Source: Lactuca virosa
Lineage: Eukaryota; Streptophyta; Magnoliopsida; Asterales; Asteraceae
Assembly: GCA_928212115.1 (NCBI GenBank)
Contig: CAKMRJ010003334.1
Coordinates: 103,311,525 to 103,375,524, forward strand
DNA length: 64,000 nt
Direction: 5' to 3'
Shown: positions 22,639-36,407 of the stretch, one piece after another
Position numbering within the stretch: the stretch's first letter is position 1
Layout: each line of letters begins with the position of its first letter
The notes under the pieces: generated by a model
What the model saw: only the letters and a program-made list of their open reading frames with translations
What the model was told of the DNA's origin: nothing
Databases searched by the model: none
Position numbers and translations under genes: made by a program

Positions 22639-22655
22639 CCTAAGGGGGAGATAAT
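22639..22655 (+). promoter_or_regulatory. Polypurine tract of the gypsy element
   Basis: CCTAAGGGGGAGATAAT directly precedes TGTAACG, the start of the 3' LTR. Its position after the integrase tail shows orientation and completeness of the 3' end. Confidence 0.85.
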
Positions 22656-23816
22656 TGTAACGTCCGTGTTTCCTTCTAGATTAGTTCATAGTTTCTAATC
22701 TCTTTGGTCAACTATTGTAACTTTATATGAATGAATAAGAAAGGATTATTCATATATTTATGTGCTTACGTGTTATATAGGATATTAGGTGTATTTAATA
22801 ATAAAATAAATACCATTAAAATATGCATCGAAGATAAAAGATTTCTTAGAATAAATAACCTTAAACTAGTTGTAGTATACGTCATAAGGATTTCGAAGAT
22901 ATAAGGAACATTCAAATCCAACTTCATATGAAGAAGTCATGGTTCTCCGAAGTTTTGCGATTAAACTGGTACAACTCTACGTCTTGTAATAAGTAGATTT
23001 TTCATAAATTGCTTTTTAGCCTTAGTAATCTATACGAGAGTCGTAGTAGTCGTTAAACCGAGAGAGTTCATATAGAAAGCATCGAAATATGACTTCGTGA
23101 GAGGAAGTTATGATTTTTCTAAGATTCGGCTTAGCAGTATTATGCTCAAAAATCAAATTTTATATTGGTCGAATTTTAGCCAAAATAATCTAAACGAGAG
23201 TTGAAGATCTCGTTTATAGGAGTTCAACGATAAAGGTATGTCAAAAACGAACGCCGGATGAGAGAGTTATGTTTTTTATACGGGATTTAACACTAAGCCT
23301 TTGTGAACAATATAAAGTTAAAATTAGTCGACGGAGTCTGAACGAAAGTTGTAGATCTCATTGAGAGATTTTCGGGGATATAAAGAATGTTAAGAATGCA
23401 GTTCGTATGAAGGAGATACGTAATTTTGAAAATCTGGAAAATGGTAAGTGTGTGTCAAGCGCACGACACGCCCAACAAGACCACGCAGCCCCACCCACTT
23501 TGTGACACGTGTCAGGCCAGTATTTCACCATGTCACTATGTCCCGACCAAGAGCGTGACGCGCCCCTATGATGCACGGTGCGTATCCCAAGAATTCAGGC
23601 TATAAGTAGCAACTAGTTCCTTCATTTCTCCTCACACCCTTTCATTCAATTTCCCTTTAAAATATTTGGCATTTGGCCCCTTTTTTCCCTCGTTTCTATT
23701 CTGCAGCGAAGCCCTGCGACGCCCCTGAGTACTCGTTTGAGTAGTAGCCTTCGAGTAGGAGATCCCGAGTCAGTATTCTGCCCGCGTAGATCCTGGATCT
23801 CGTCTATAGTACTATG

Positions 23817-24762
23817 TGTTGGGTTTTAGTTCAAAAATAGTTTCAAAAACTACATAATATGGCAAACGGAAGACTTAATTTTTTTTGAAATAACATAAAC
23901 ATTTTATACCCACCAAGGATCTACTTGCAAGTTATAGAAAGATTAAATACCAACCATAGAAAGGATGAAGAAATAACAACCTTTGTTGTTCTTTGGATCC
24001 TCTTGGGAGGCTTGGAAGTTGATGAAGAATGTGGAACCTTTGAGACACCAACAATGACTCAACTTGATGTAGATGCTAGTCCATAAACTCTTAAACCCTT
24101 AAGCTTAAGTTCATAACCAATATGAAATTAAAGAGGGCATGTAAAAGCAAGTAATATCCAAGTCTTCAAAGCAAAACTAGAGAGAATGAGGGAAGAGGAA
24201 CAAGTTTCGGCCATTTGCATCTAGCAAGCAAGAATGAGTGGAAGTCTCATCTTTTATATGCATAAAGTGAATTTATGGACCATAAGTCTTTAACACTTTA
24301 AGACAATAATGTCTCCTAAAGCCTACTTGTCTCCCCATGATTTTTAAGACATGTAATTCTTTTCTTTTAAATAATCAAAAGCCCATAACATGCTTCCTAG
24401 AAGCATGTCACTGTTTTAATATATAAAAAAGAAGTCAAACTTTTATAAAAACTTACAAGCTCTTTTATAAGTTATAAAGTTTGGCTTTTGGCTAAAAGAC
24501 AAAAGTCTTTCTAGTCCAAAATAATGTACATGACTTACAAATCATACCATATGATATATTATGTTACTTGCTAATGAAAATTGTTATTTCCATGAAATAA
24601 ATAATTTCCAATTTAATTATAAGAGTTTTATTGAATATTTATTAAAATCAATTTCTAATAAATAATCAATTATATCAAGTTGTTCTTAGTGTGACCCATT
24701 AGTATCATATGTTAATTAGCAATATCACTTTAATATGATTCTTGAGCATACTAGACCTTTCA
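23817..24762 (-). mobile_element. Solo LTR of copia family 2, minus strand
   Basis: It is flanked by CTATG at 23812-23816 and 24763-24767. On the minus strand it begins TGAAAGGTCTAGTATGC and ends ACCCAACA, matching the 5' LTR at 56131-57314 (start TGAAAGATCTAGTATGCC). No primer site or polypurine tract adjoins, so it is a single LTR left by recombination between the two ends of a full element. Length is 946 bp. Confidence 0.85.
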
Positions 24763-25524
24763 CTATGTAAGTGAGCTACACTTACTCTTCTTCCGTGTAA
24801 TTTATAATCGTAGTTATAAGCCATTACTAGGAACTTATAAGTAAGATTTATCAATAATTCCAAGTCGTTACGCTGCTTGATCTACTTTGGGGAGTAATGC
24901 CTAGGCCGGACTTAGTGAGGTGTTTAAAGTGGGATTTCCAAAAAGTATACTTTGTATGCCAAACGGACCCTACCTCCGATATGATCTTACCTTGTTATTC
25001 CTTATTCAGATATTGAAGTGGACTTTGGGATTTTTGAGGAATCTAAACCCTTAGGATAATAGATTAAGACTAAGTGTTATGTACATCTAGGTCTTTTGGA
25101 AAAGGTGTAAGGTGAAGCTCTGCTCGATTCACCAATCACCAGACACTTTTGCCAGGTGAGTGCGTAGTTTCTATCAAGATCATAATCTAAACTAAAAGTA
25201 TTATTTATATGAGACATTAAATGCTTGCATGTATTATATGTGCTACATGCTATTTGAATAATTAGGCTAATACTATCAAATTAGAAATTGTATTGGGAAT
25301 TGAATGCCTTTAGTTATAAGTCTTGCCTTAGGTTTAAGAATAAGAATTTTAAAGGACACTTAGTTGAAATTAAGTTAGATATCGATTAGGTCTCATGACT
25401 GGGGTAGGGTGTGTGAGATAAGAGCGGATTGTTTCTCCTTTTTCTTGGATGACCAGAAATGGTGAGTCTAGATCAGACAACTGACAAGTATGTCTAGGTT
25501 ATCGATCGAAGTATATGACAATAC

Positions 25525-26276
25525 TGTTGGGTTTTGAGCATTCTAACACTCCTATGGTGTACATGCAACCCTATAAACCTTGGATCTAAGTTTTCTCTAT
25601 TATACATGCAAATATTAACTATTCCAAGGTTTCATCCTAACTAGCATATTATGAAGCACCTATACTACAAAGTTCTAGTTAGATGACATACCTTTTGATG
25701 TAGCTTGATGTCTTCAAGCTTTAAGAGCTTAGCCCCAATAGTGTGGAAGCCTCAAATGGAATCACAAATCACCAAAACACCTTGGAAGAACTTGAGAGAA
25801 TATGTATGCACACTAAAATCGGCCCACTCTTATTTTCACATACTTGTGCCAATTTTGTGAGCCAAGGACCCCTTTATATATTATGGAGGATTAGGGTTAC
25901 ATCCATGTAAACCCTAATACCCATGACCTTTCATTTACATAGGATCCATGGGTTAAAAGCTCCATGGACCATCCATGAAAGCTTAGCCCAACCTAAATGA
26001 ACTTGGCCCATTCCATATATATAAGAGTCCATATTTAATTAGTTCTTTTTGATCACTTAATTAATTCTAAATTAATTCTTGATCAATACTAATTAAATAA
26101 TATGATTCCATATTAATATATTAAAACTTATAATATATTAATATAAATCATAAATATACTATTCTCAAAAGACTATCCATATAAATTGTGCCGGTGAAGT
26201 GCAACCCAAATGGACCATGCCGGGTCGAGTCAAGTACATACCAAATATAGTTATGGACGTAGACATTAATCCAACA
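25525..26276 (-). repeat. 3' LTR of the minus-strand family 1 element
   Basis: It is 752 bp. On the minus strand it begins TGTTGGATTAATGTC and ends AAACCCAACA. It adjoins the reversed polypurine tract at 26277-26289. It differs from 35656-36407 at about seven positions by eye (about 1%). Confidence 0.92.
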
Positions 26277-26289
26277 GTCTCCCACTTGG
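26277..26289 (-). promoter_or_regulatory. Polypurine tract of the minus-strand family 1 element
   Basis: GTCTCCCACTTGG is the reverse complement of the tract at 6618-6630. It marks 25525-26276 as the 3' LTR. Confidence 0.8.
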
Positions 26290-29200
26290 ATAAGTCTAAA
26301 ACTATTATTGAGTATGACTTTAAAACCTAACTGGCAATCGTAGCTCTTAAAGCCGCTGTCGAACTCTGACCTTGTCAATGACTTGTCCATTAGATAAGGG
26401 ATCATATATTCCTCCATTCTAGATATCATATGGACTGAGACATGGATTATAATCATTCTCTCTGTCCATTTGTTGTTTCCCGATTTTCGATTTATGATGT
26501 CTGACTGATTGAACAAATCAAATCAGTCCTGGCTTGGCCAAGCACTCACATGTGTCATCGCTAAATCATCGAGGGGCCCACATATATCGCTTTTATCCCG
26601 AAGGTAAAAGGAATGGATAAACTTCGACTCATATGGCTTGTTCTACTACTTGTTGAATCATACACAAAGGCACGTTTTATAACATCGAGTTACCAATGCG
26701 TTTTCGTGCAATCAATGTATAACCAACTCATAGTAACAACTCATATCTCTAGGTTTTAAGAATATAAGATATTATCGTCTCATGATCACTCGTGATAAAA
26801 TCCATGAAGTGATTCAAATGAGCGTGGGTTGAATCCAATACTCAAAACTTATGAGCACTCATGAGTGTTGTAGCACCACTTTGTCCACCAACTTGGACCT
26901 CTACAAACCAACCCATGACAGTCTTGATTCATATCTACTTCCAACATATGACCGACTGTGGATGGTTTGAATAACTTAATCATTCAGGAAGAGCGACTTA
27001 GTTATTTTGGAAGTCAAAACATGCAAAGTGAAACACAAGAATAAATAAATCAAATATGGTATCAAACCCTATGAATATAAATAAACACTTTTATTTATCA
27101 CCATACTGATTACTCATTATTCATTGTTTCGGTTTTATCAACTTTATACTTGAATTAAAAACACTAGTTGTCCCATGCTCCAAGCATGTACACTATGTTT
27201 TTCTTAAACAATAGCTTTGCCATACACCAAGTATGCACTCTATGTTTGTCTATGATCCTTACTTTGTGAAATAAACCAATTGAACATAATTTCAATGATT
27301 CTAATTTCACACTCCCAAATCCTTATCGAAAAATGTGAGAATTTCAAATTCCTATCATTTATCGAAATCTGTTTAGATTTTAAACTTATATGCACTGACC
27401 CTCCTGTAAGGAATATGTACAAAGTCACAAAGACTTGTCAACAGTCATTATAAGGTATTCCAATGGAGATCAACTCCATGGAAACTAAGTCTCATATTCA
27501 AAGTACATTGCTTTGGACATGCTTCTTGCATTAAGTTTTCTAATCTTACACAGATAACTTCCACCTATGGAGACAACTCCATATTCTCATTTTGACTATC
27601 ACTTCTGAATAAGAGATGCCTCTTTTCAGAATATGTCAATATGGTCCTTCCAAAATTAGCACTATACTTCCAACTGTCCCTGAGCAACCAATCTTTGGTA
27701 AACCTCAGATTGTCCTCGACAATTGCTTAATCATTTTAGTCATATCCAATTCTAGACCTTTTCCCTTCTTCATGCCTCTGGGCATTTGGAAAAATTTAGA
27801 AATGACAAATATTATAGCACATGCAATCGATCCTGTACCCAAAGCAAATGGTACACGATTCATGATGTCTCACATAAAGACATGATTCTAGACCAGTCTT
27901 TTGCTACAATATTTTTATTTGCCATGTTTTCAAAATTTGACTATGAAGAGGGATGCCGTAATCATAATCGAATTTTGAGAACGCAATATATAGAATTTCC
28001 TTAAGTTGAACCAATCCAACATGAAATTCATATATATATTCTTGACTAAAGATGATTAAGGTCTCAATCTAAGCCTTTAGAACTGAAATGAAGTATATCC
28101 TCTCCCTTAATTATAGCAAAACAACTTTTTCAATCCCTGCAGCCTCACGAATTGAAACTTTTGTTTTCTATAATTAACATTGCTAACTTGCAACACTAAC
28201 AATAATTATCATGCTCCCACTAACATGATGATTATTAGCATAACACTTATGTTCCCACTAGCTTTGACATGTACTCAGAAATCAGCTGGACTTCTAGAAA
28301 TCAATACTTTATTGACTTTCTTACCAAAGTTCAGATTTCTGATACGAGATGCTTTGATAAAACTTTATCAAAATCATACACCTTTCCTTAGATAGCATGC
28401 ATGTGTGTCTATTCACTTTCAGAACTATGAAAAGGGATGCCGTAATCATAGTCTCAATTGTTTAGACCTTTTGCCATCTGCTTCAAATCTACTTGGTGGA
28501 AGTATTTCCTCACCATCATTTTCATGAATCAGAGAGAAACCTTATGACCCTTAGATTTTATGGTGTATGTGTTCTTATCCATGTAAATCGTCAAAACCAT
28601 AGTCACAAGACAAGGATAATGACAAATCCAAACTCATATGGACTGAACTTATGCAATCTTAACTTCTTGCCACCTGGCAGTACAGGGCCTGCCATTGCTT
28701 CCAAGTTGTTATGCAACCAATTGAGAACTTTCAGAACTCCTATGCAAAGCCAACTTTAACTGGAATGGGCACAGAATATGTCAACACGATAGGTTATAAA
28801 CCTCAAGTCGTGTGCTAGTGAAGAACCTCAGGTTTTATTCTTGATTAGTTCTTGAAATTCTTTTTAGGATCTTTAAGACTCCCACTATCCTCTTGACATA
28901 TAAGACTATCTTGCCAAATATTCAAGAGATAGTACAGATTCTTTATCAAGACAAACACTTCACACAATTGGCCTTAGTTGGTCTTTGTTTTATCCAAAAC
29001 ATCACAACTTACCAATTTCAAATGTACAAGAGTAGGACACTTTTACTCTTACATTTGACAAGTGTTTTAAACCTTTCTTTAAGATATGTCACTCAAGTTA
29101 CAATCTTGGAGTATGACTCTAAGAATTGTTTTGGAACGAAGTATGACTCATCTTCCTGATCTAACCATTTCAACAATTCATGACTCCTCTTCTTAGTCAT

Positions 29201-29963
29201 AAGAATGCACTAAGATGACCTTTAGAGGACTAATTGTGATATGATTTCTAAATCATTAAGATGATCACAAACATGATACTAAAGTACTCTCCCATCTTTT
29301 CAGATTTGAGAAACTTTTATCTTTCTGCCTAATTTGATTCTTCCCATTCGTTCTGCCATACATTGAGACTTTTCCAATGTTTCAGAATTATACTTAAACT
29401 TGTAAGTATAACCATATTTACTAAACTTTAGTAAATCAAATAGTCTTAACGAGCTTTGTGGTGGACATGACCAATGCACAAGAATGTGTACTCGATCCCT
29501 TTAGTCCTTCACTTGACTCACACATCCATGTGAACAAGTAATTAGTCTTAATTTTCCAATGCTTGAAAGTTCTCATTCATCATACTATTCAACTTGCATG
29601 ATTCCAAGTTTCGGTCCAATTGAAACTTGGGCGATGAGGAACTTTCCTGATTTGGTAAATTTAGACACTACCACAAATGAAAGAATCAAATCCATTTTCC
29701 AATATTGCTGTCAGTGGAATCATATAAGCACCAATTTTCCACAAATGCCATTGTAAGGATACTTCAAATAAATAAAATTAAACAATTTTCTTTTATTTTA
29801 AAACTTTGCAGAAAAACTTATCCTTACAATCCACATGGAAAATTGTTGTTATCTATTCCTTAGCAATATATCATAACTTCTTAAGCAACTGCTCAAAATT
29901 CTGATGCGATCGAAATCCACCTTCGCGATCAGAATCAGCATATACTTCCTTTAAGATTTCTCT
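26290..29963 (-). other. Non-coding internal region of the minus-strand family 1 element
   Basis: This is the counterpart of 2903-6617. I see only short spurious frames. GGATGCCGTAA, the complement of the TTACGGCATCC phrase, occurs at about 27953 and 28436, with a third copy upstream of gag at 30828. The order and spacing match the plus-strand copy. Confidence 0.7.
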
Positions 29964-30718
29964 CTATTCTTTGATTCTTAAAACATCAACATGTGACCCA
30001 GTCACATCATGTAATGAGGATCTCAGAATAGAACTTAACAAAGTTAGATAATGGGCTCTACCTGATGTAGAGTCAAACTTATTGACTTTAACATCCTTAG
30101 GTAAATTTGGCAGCTTTGCAATCAACGCCCCTTCCTTCGGCAAAATAAACATATGGACCCTTTGGTAATGGGACTATCTCAGACTTAGCCTTTCTCTTTA
30201 CCATTTGGTCAACCGGGTTGACTATGGCCAATCCCTTTCCATTGGGAAGAGAATGCTTTTTCTGGATTTCCAGTGTCACCATTGTCACTGTCCATAAAGT
30301 TTTTGGGAAGTTGATCTTCTAATCAAATTTGCTTTACTATCGTTCCAAATCATTGCTGATTCAGCAGCACCAAGCAAATAGATATGATCATTAAGGTTCA
30401 TGTCATAGTCTGTTTCATAGTAGTCCCAAAGGAACTCACTATGTGACTTAGAAAGTGATTGAACATCCAACTTTCTCAAGACTTTGACACCCAACTCTCC
30501 CGGCTTGTCAATATGTGACTTCATCTCTAAGATGTGATCACACATAGACCTTGCTTGCCATTAGGGCTTGAGTGACCTTGAACTTGTGGGTTAGGGAGAA
30601 TAATTGGAGGAGGTGGAGGAAGAGAAGTATGACTTCCATGAGCCAAACTCGGGAAGTCATATTCATTAGGAAAGCTTGGTTTGGGAAGATCATTGTTGTC
30701 TAAACCAGACATCAACAA
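29964..30718 (-). pseudogene. gag: Copia gag remnant of family 1, minus strand
   Basis: The reading starts at an ATG near 30712 (MSGLDNNDLPKPSF, then five prolines), and passes into the frames ending at 30285 (MKSHIDKPGELGVKVLRKLD; AAESAMIW) and 30097. In the zinc knuckle region (near 30100-30160) the His has become Arg and a stop follows, while the plus-strand copy keeps its CCHC. Frames are broken at least three times. Confidence 0.8.
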
Positions 30719-30935
30719 TGGGAGAAATTCACGTAAAGTTGATTTAAGTCCTTAATATAACACCCAATATGATATATTAAGGCTAGGACCCAACAAACTA
30801 TTTCATAACTTGGAAGAGGGATGCCGTAATCCAAGCTATAAAATATTTGAAGGTAGGTGAATAACGATTCACCAATTTCCACCAAGATAAACGAAATGTA
30901 TTATTAGGTTTTAATTGGTTTTGAAACTCCTAGAT

Positions 30936-33259
30936 TGTGACATCCCCATTTTCACGGCCAGAAAAGACCGATTTTGTTTATGCTTTACAAAAATCAGAGT
31001 ACCTCTTTTAATAAAAATGTTGCGGAATTTGTTCCCAGAAAAACATGATAAATATGTTATCAAATCATTTCCGAAGAAATGTATTTTCATTCATTTTCAA
31101 AACATTGGGATGTCATCGTCAATACAGAAACATAAGCATAAACAAAACTTACATTCAACCCGATTACCCATCCCCGTTTAAATCTCTCAGTTTAAAGTAG
31201 CTTCGTATCGACACCTGTGATACAAATAAGCTGGAGTGGGTCAGGTTGGAAAACCTGGTGAGTACATAGGGTTTTCAACCCACAATAATATAATTATTAT
31301 CTTTAAACATCCAACAATCAACTCGATTACCCATCCCCGTTATCTTCTTTAATATTCCTTAAAGAATTATCTTAAGGGTTATCTCCTATATCATATTTAC
31401 CTCTCATCTTTTTACCTCACATTTCCTTATATGCTCGTTTCTAAGGTATGAATACGTAGTTACAACGTCGCCTGAACTCGTAATTCATAGTAAGGGTTAG
31501 AGTATCATCACATGAATATACAGTCACAACATCACCTGGACTCGTAATTCATCACCTACAGGTTATAAGTCTGTTGGTGTTTCCACGGGTTGTCTAGAAT
31601 AGTCCATGGTCGCCATCTATACTCTAGTAGATGACTGCATCTCCAAATTGCCCGACAAGGTTATAGTATCTTTCATCCTACATCACCGATTCATCATCAC
31701 CTATCCATCACCTAATTATCATCACCTTCCTATCATCACCTATCTCTCATCATTTTATTTCATCACACACCAACTATTTCATCTACCCATGTTTTATCCC
31801 AACATATTTGTAGATATAAAATAAATATATATTTAAATCATTTAAAACATGTATAAAATCATTCATCCATCATAGACAGCAAGTATTCAGATAATATGCA
31901 CACATAGCACGTAATTTATATAAAATACTTCATATCTATGTGTAAGATGAAAGGGACCATGCACTCACTTGAAAAGGTGGTGATTCCGAACTCAGACAGC
32001 GCTTCGCTTCTAAAAAAATAATTTCCTTCGACGAAACCTAGTATTATTACCACTAGAGTTTAGTCTATTATTCGCCGAGACTAATTAATAGTCTAGCTAT
32101 TATTACTATTATATAAGCGTTAAAAAAATACTTATATAACCCATAATAATAGCCCAAGTACTTATTATAAGTTCCTAATAACGCTACTATATCTAAATAA
32201 ACGATATATTAAAAATAGCGTAGGCGTAGCTCACTTACTGCGGGTTTTATAGAAAACCGGGTTTTGCTTGGAGCAGCGTTCCCGAGCCGAAAAGCTCTTC
32301 TTCTCGGAGCCGTCGAGCACTCCGGGGCTTCCGCCTCGTGCTAGGGAGGTTCCCTAGGCTTTTCGGGGGGTTTCGGGGATAGAGAGAGGTTCTAGAGAGA
32401 GAGAGAGTAAAGAGAAGAAAGAATGGGAAAGGTGTGAAGAAAATGAGGGTGGGAGAGGTTCTATTTATAGGGTGAAAAATGGCTGAACTTGGTGCCACAT
32501 GTCACCATCTAGTGGCAAGACTTGGGGAGAAAGCAATGGCCAAGATTGTGTCATATCACCCATTTTCGCACAACACACTTCCGACTTCTAAAATCCGTAA
32601 CTTTCACATACGACCTCCGTTTTTGACGTTCTTTATATCCACGCGTAGGTAAAAATAAGATATACAACTTTTATTTTGACTCCGTCGGCTAATTCTTGAC
32701 CGATCTTAAATTTAACAGTACAAGGAGATTATACTGTTAAATGTCCGCGTAAAATTCATAACTTCTACATACGGACTCTGTTTTCGTCTGTCTTTTTACC
32801 GTTGAGTTCCTATTAATGAGATCTTCAATTCTTATTTAGGTCGCGTAGGCCAAAAACCGCTCGATCTAAAATTCGAGTTTCGGGTCGTGCACTGCTATGC
32901 CAAATCTTAGAAAATTCGTAACTTCCTCATACGAAATCAGATTTGGGCGTTCTTTTTTTTGTATGTTCTCAGTTTAACGTATACTACAACTTTTGTTTAT
33001 ATTACTAAGGCTAAAAAGTCCTTTATCAAAAATTCACTATTTACGTCTCCCGGTGCCGTGCCGGTTTTGTCGAAAAACTTCGACGGGCCATAACTTCTTC
33101 GTTATAACTCGGATTTCGGCGTTCTTCATATGTACGGAACCCTTGAGACATATTCTACAACTTGGTTAAGATTATTTATTCTAAATAATCTTTTGTCGAA
33201 AAGTCGTTTTCGACCCCTATTATCTCTAAATTGACTAGCCCGGATCTGCGGGCGTTACA
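30936..33259 (-). mobile_element. Gypsy solo LTR, 2.32 kb, in the leader of family 1
   Basis: It is flanked by TAGAT at 30931-30935 and 33260-33264. On the minus strand it begins TGTAACGCCCGCAGATC and ends GGGGATGTCACA. A TATAAATAG box on the minus strand lies near 32461-32469. Four degenerate modules of about 160 bp start near 32595, 32757, 32917 and 33088. No coding sequence or primer site is present. It is closely related to the LTR at 59493-62048. Confidence 0.92.
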
Positions 33260-34682
33260 TAGATTCTTTTGAGAATCATTGAACTTTTCAATGGCATGTT
33301 TCAATCTCGAGTGTGCCCTTCAGGTTTTGTGACTGGGATGCCGAGGATCACAAAACAAGGTGTGAAGTAACCATGCAAATATACTTGGTACCCTTAATAT
33401 TTACCCCTCAATCGATGTGTCGGTTAACCACACACGCTCCAACGATACTATGATAAACATTAAGTTACCCTTTGCCTACCTTGTTAAGTCCAGGTTAGTG
33501 TGCCGGTTAACCACACACGCTCCACTAACAGCTTAAACAAAGTGCAAAGTGTAATTTCATGGATTAGCACCTTATTCACATTTTCCTAAGTAACTAAGAT
33601 TGGGAATTTATAAGTGTTTAGTTACTTAGTATTTATCATTATACTTATAATGAAGGGAGAATTATAGTCCTTGTCTTACCTGTTCGGCTAACGACCCTCC
33701 ACCGGTCAAGAAAAGCGGTGAGTGAGAGTGGACACCCATTAAACTGCCATTTTATAGGCAGTAACCTTATACCCCCCTTATAGACCAGCTTCGTGAATGA
33801 CGTCTACTAATGGTAAGACGACTTGCTCTTATACATATAATATATTAAACTTTTAATATTATAATAGTATAAGGGTGTATTTTAGACATTTAAAATACTT
33901 GGTGGTTTAATCTATTAATTAAACTAGACTTTTAATTTAATTAAACTCTAACCATATATTTATGGATTAATAATACTCTTTTAATTAAACGCTTTAATTA
34001 ACTATTAATAAAGTCCATAAGAGTTAATTTGAACTATTCAACAAAACATCATAATTCCAATTATTAAACTCAAAATTAAAACCATTTAATTAATTGTTTA
34101 AGTTATGAACCCAAGAGTTTTAGAATTCAATTCTTTTTTTCATAAAAAACTTTTTCTCAAATTCCAAAACTTGAGGGCAAGTTTTGTAATTCTTGAAAAC
34201 CTTTGGATTCCATAACTTATGGAATTAATGGTGTTTTATGATGAAACTTTTCATGTTCCATAACTTAAGAACAAGTTATGGAATTCTTTAAAACATTAAC
34301 ACCAAATTTTGTAACTCCATAAAACTTTGAATCAAAATTTTTTTAAAAAAAAACTTTCATATCCATAACTTATGGAAGTTTCAAAAACCCTTAAGATCAC
34401 AACTTTAAAAAAAAAAACTTTTGAGCTCCAAAATTTTATGACAAAATATGTAACTCCTTAAAACATTTAGATCAAACTTTTAAAACTAATAAAATAATCA
34501 TATCATTTTATCTTTTACTAAATTTGACTTAATTCAACTCATATAACAAATGATTCAAATTTTACAAATAATTCGTTTTTCATAAAACAAGTAATTATCT
34601 TAAAATTTGACAAACGTCATGTTTTTTTTCCCTTTTTTTTCCAACTTGAAAATAAAACATTTGCATCAATATAACAGAAAAC
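33260..34682 (-). other. Leader of the minus-strand family 1 element
   Basis: This is the counterpart of 591-2000. It holds the repeated motif GGTTAACCACACACGCTCC near 33424 and 33504, and AT-rich sequence with the CCAAAACTTGAGGGCAAG phrase near 34165. No gene is seen. Confidence 0.75.
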
Positions 34683-34795
34683 AACCCATGGCTCTGATAC
34701 CACTGTTGGGTTTTGAGCATTCTAACCCATGGCTCTGATACCACTGTTGGGTTTTGAGCATCAATATAACAGAAAACAACCCATGGCTCTGATAA
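34683..34795 (-). repeat. Repeated primer-site/LTR-end junctions (mosaic)
   Basis: The junction of reversed primer site and LTR end (GGCTCTGATACCACTGTTGG) occurs at about 34689 and again at about 34730. A third, truncated primer site (near 34783) runs directly into sequence copied from 24520. Between them lie short LTR ends and a repeated CATCAATATAACAG phrase. A normal element has this junction once. Confidence 0.85.
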
Positions 34796-35655
34796 CCAAA
34801 ATAATGTACATGACTTACAAATCATACCATATGATATATTATGTTACTTGCTAATGAAAATTGTTATTTCCATGAAATAAATAATTTCCAATTTAATTAT
34901 AAGAGTTTTATTGAATATTTATTAAAATCAATTTCTAATAAATAATCAATTATATCAAGTTGTTCTTAGTGTGACCCATTAGTATCATATGTTAATTAGC
35001 AATATCACTTTAATATGATTCTTGAGCATACTAGACCTTTCACTATGTAAGTGAGCTACACTTACTCTGCTTCCGTGTAATTTATAATCGTAGTTATAAG
35101 CCATTACTAGGAACTTATAAGTAAGATTTATCAATAATTCCAAGTCGTTACGCTGCTTGATCTACTTTGGGGAGTAATGCCTTAGGATAATAGATTAAGA
35201 CTAAGTGTTATGTACATCTAGGTCTTTTGGAAAAGGTGTAAGGTGAAGCTCTGCTCGATTCACCAATCACCAAACACTTTTGCCAGGTGAGTGCATAGTT
35301 TCTATCAAGATCATAATCTAAACTAAAAGTATTATTTATATGAGACATTAAATGCTTGCATGTATTATATGTGCTACATGCTATTTGAATAATTAGGCTA
35401 ATACTATCAAATTAGAAATTGTATTGGGAATTGAATGCCTTTAGTTATAAGTCTTGCCTTAGGTTTAAGAATAAGAATTTTAAAGGACACTTAGTTGAAA
35501 TTAAGTTAGATATCGATTAGGTCTCATGACTGGGGTAGGGTGTGTGAGATAAGAGCGGATTGTTTCTCCTTTTTCTTGGATGACCAGAAATGGTGAGTCT
35601 AGATCAGACAACTGACAAGTATGTCTAGGTTATCGATCGAAGTATATGACAATAC
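34796..35655 (+). repeat. Second copy of gypsy LTR segment 24520-25524
   Basis: The sequence repeats the left flank of the family 1 insertion up to and including the AATAC target duplication (35651-35655). Differences by eye are about three substitutions and a deletion of about 145 bp (absent: roughly 24902-25050). Part of it (before position equivalent to 24762) is the solo copia LTR; the rest is gypsy LTR. Confidence 0.88.
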
Positions 35656-36407
35656 TGTTGGGTTTTGAACATTCTAACACTCCTATGGTGTACATGCAAC
35701 CCTATAAACCTTGGATCTAAGTTTTCTCTATTATACATGCAAATATTAACTATTCCAAGGTTTCATCCTAACTAGCATAGTATGAAGCACCTGTACTACA
35801 AAGTTCTAGTTAGATGACATACCTTTTGATGTAGCTTGATGTCTTCAAGCTTTAAGAGCTTAGCCCCAATAGTGTGGAAGCCTCAAATGGAATCACAAAT
35901 CACCAAAACACCTTGGAAGAACTTGAGAGAATATGTATGCACACTAAAATCGGCCCACTCTTATTTTCACATACTTGTGCCAATTTTGTGAGCCAAGGAC
36001 CCCTTTATATATTATGGAGGATTAGGGTTACATCCATGTAAACCCTAATACCCATGACCTTTCATTTACATAGGATCCATGGGTTAAAAGCTCCATGGAC
36101 CATCCATGAAAGCTTAGCCCAACCTAAATGAACTTGGCCCATTCCATATATATAAGAGTCCATATTTAATTAGTTCTTTTTGATCACTTAATTAATTCTA
36201 AATTAATTCTTGATCAATACTAATTAAATAATATGATTCCATATTAATATATTAGAACTTATAATATATTAATATAAATCATAAATATACTATTCTCAAA
36301 AGACTATCCATATAAATTATGCCGGTGAAGTGCAACCCAAATGGACCATGCCGGGTCGGGTCAAGTACATACCAAATATAGTTATGGACGTAGACATTAA
36401 TCCAACA
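35656..36407 (-). repeat. Second LTR copy of the minus-strand family 1 element
   Basis: It is 752 bp and about 99% identical to 25525-26276. It has AATAC on both sides (35651-35655 and 36408-36412) and no primer site next to it. So it has the form of a solo LTR with its own target duplication, placed beside the body of the full element. Confidence 0.88.

Larger units (their letters stand above)
25525..36407 (-). mobile_element. Family 1 element, minus strand, with a rearranged right end
   Basis: On the plus strand the order is 3' LTR (25525-26276), polypurine tract, non-coding region, gag remnant, leader with a gypsy solo LTR, primer site, and then a mosaic and a second LTR (35656-36407). 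Target duplications AATAC are at 25520-25524 and 36408-36412. Without the solo LTR the internal region is about 6.1 kb, equal to the plus-strand copy at 578-6630. Between the primer site and the right LTR there is an unexpected extra copy of the left flanking sequence (34796-35655). Confidence 0.88.
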
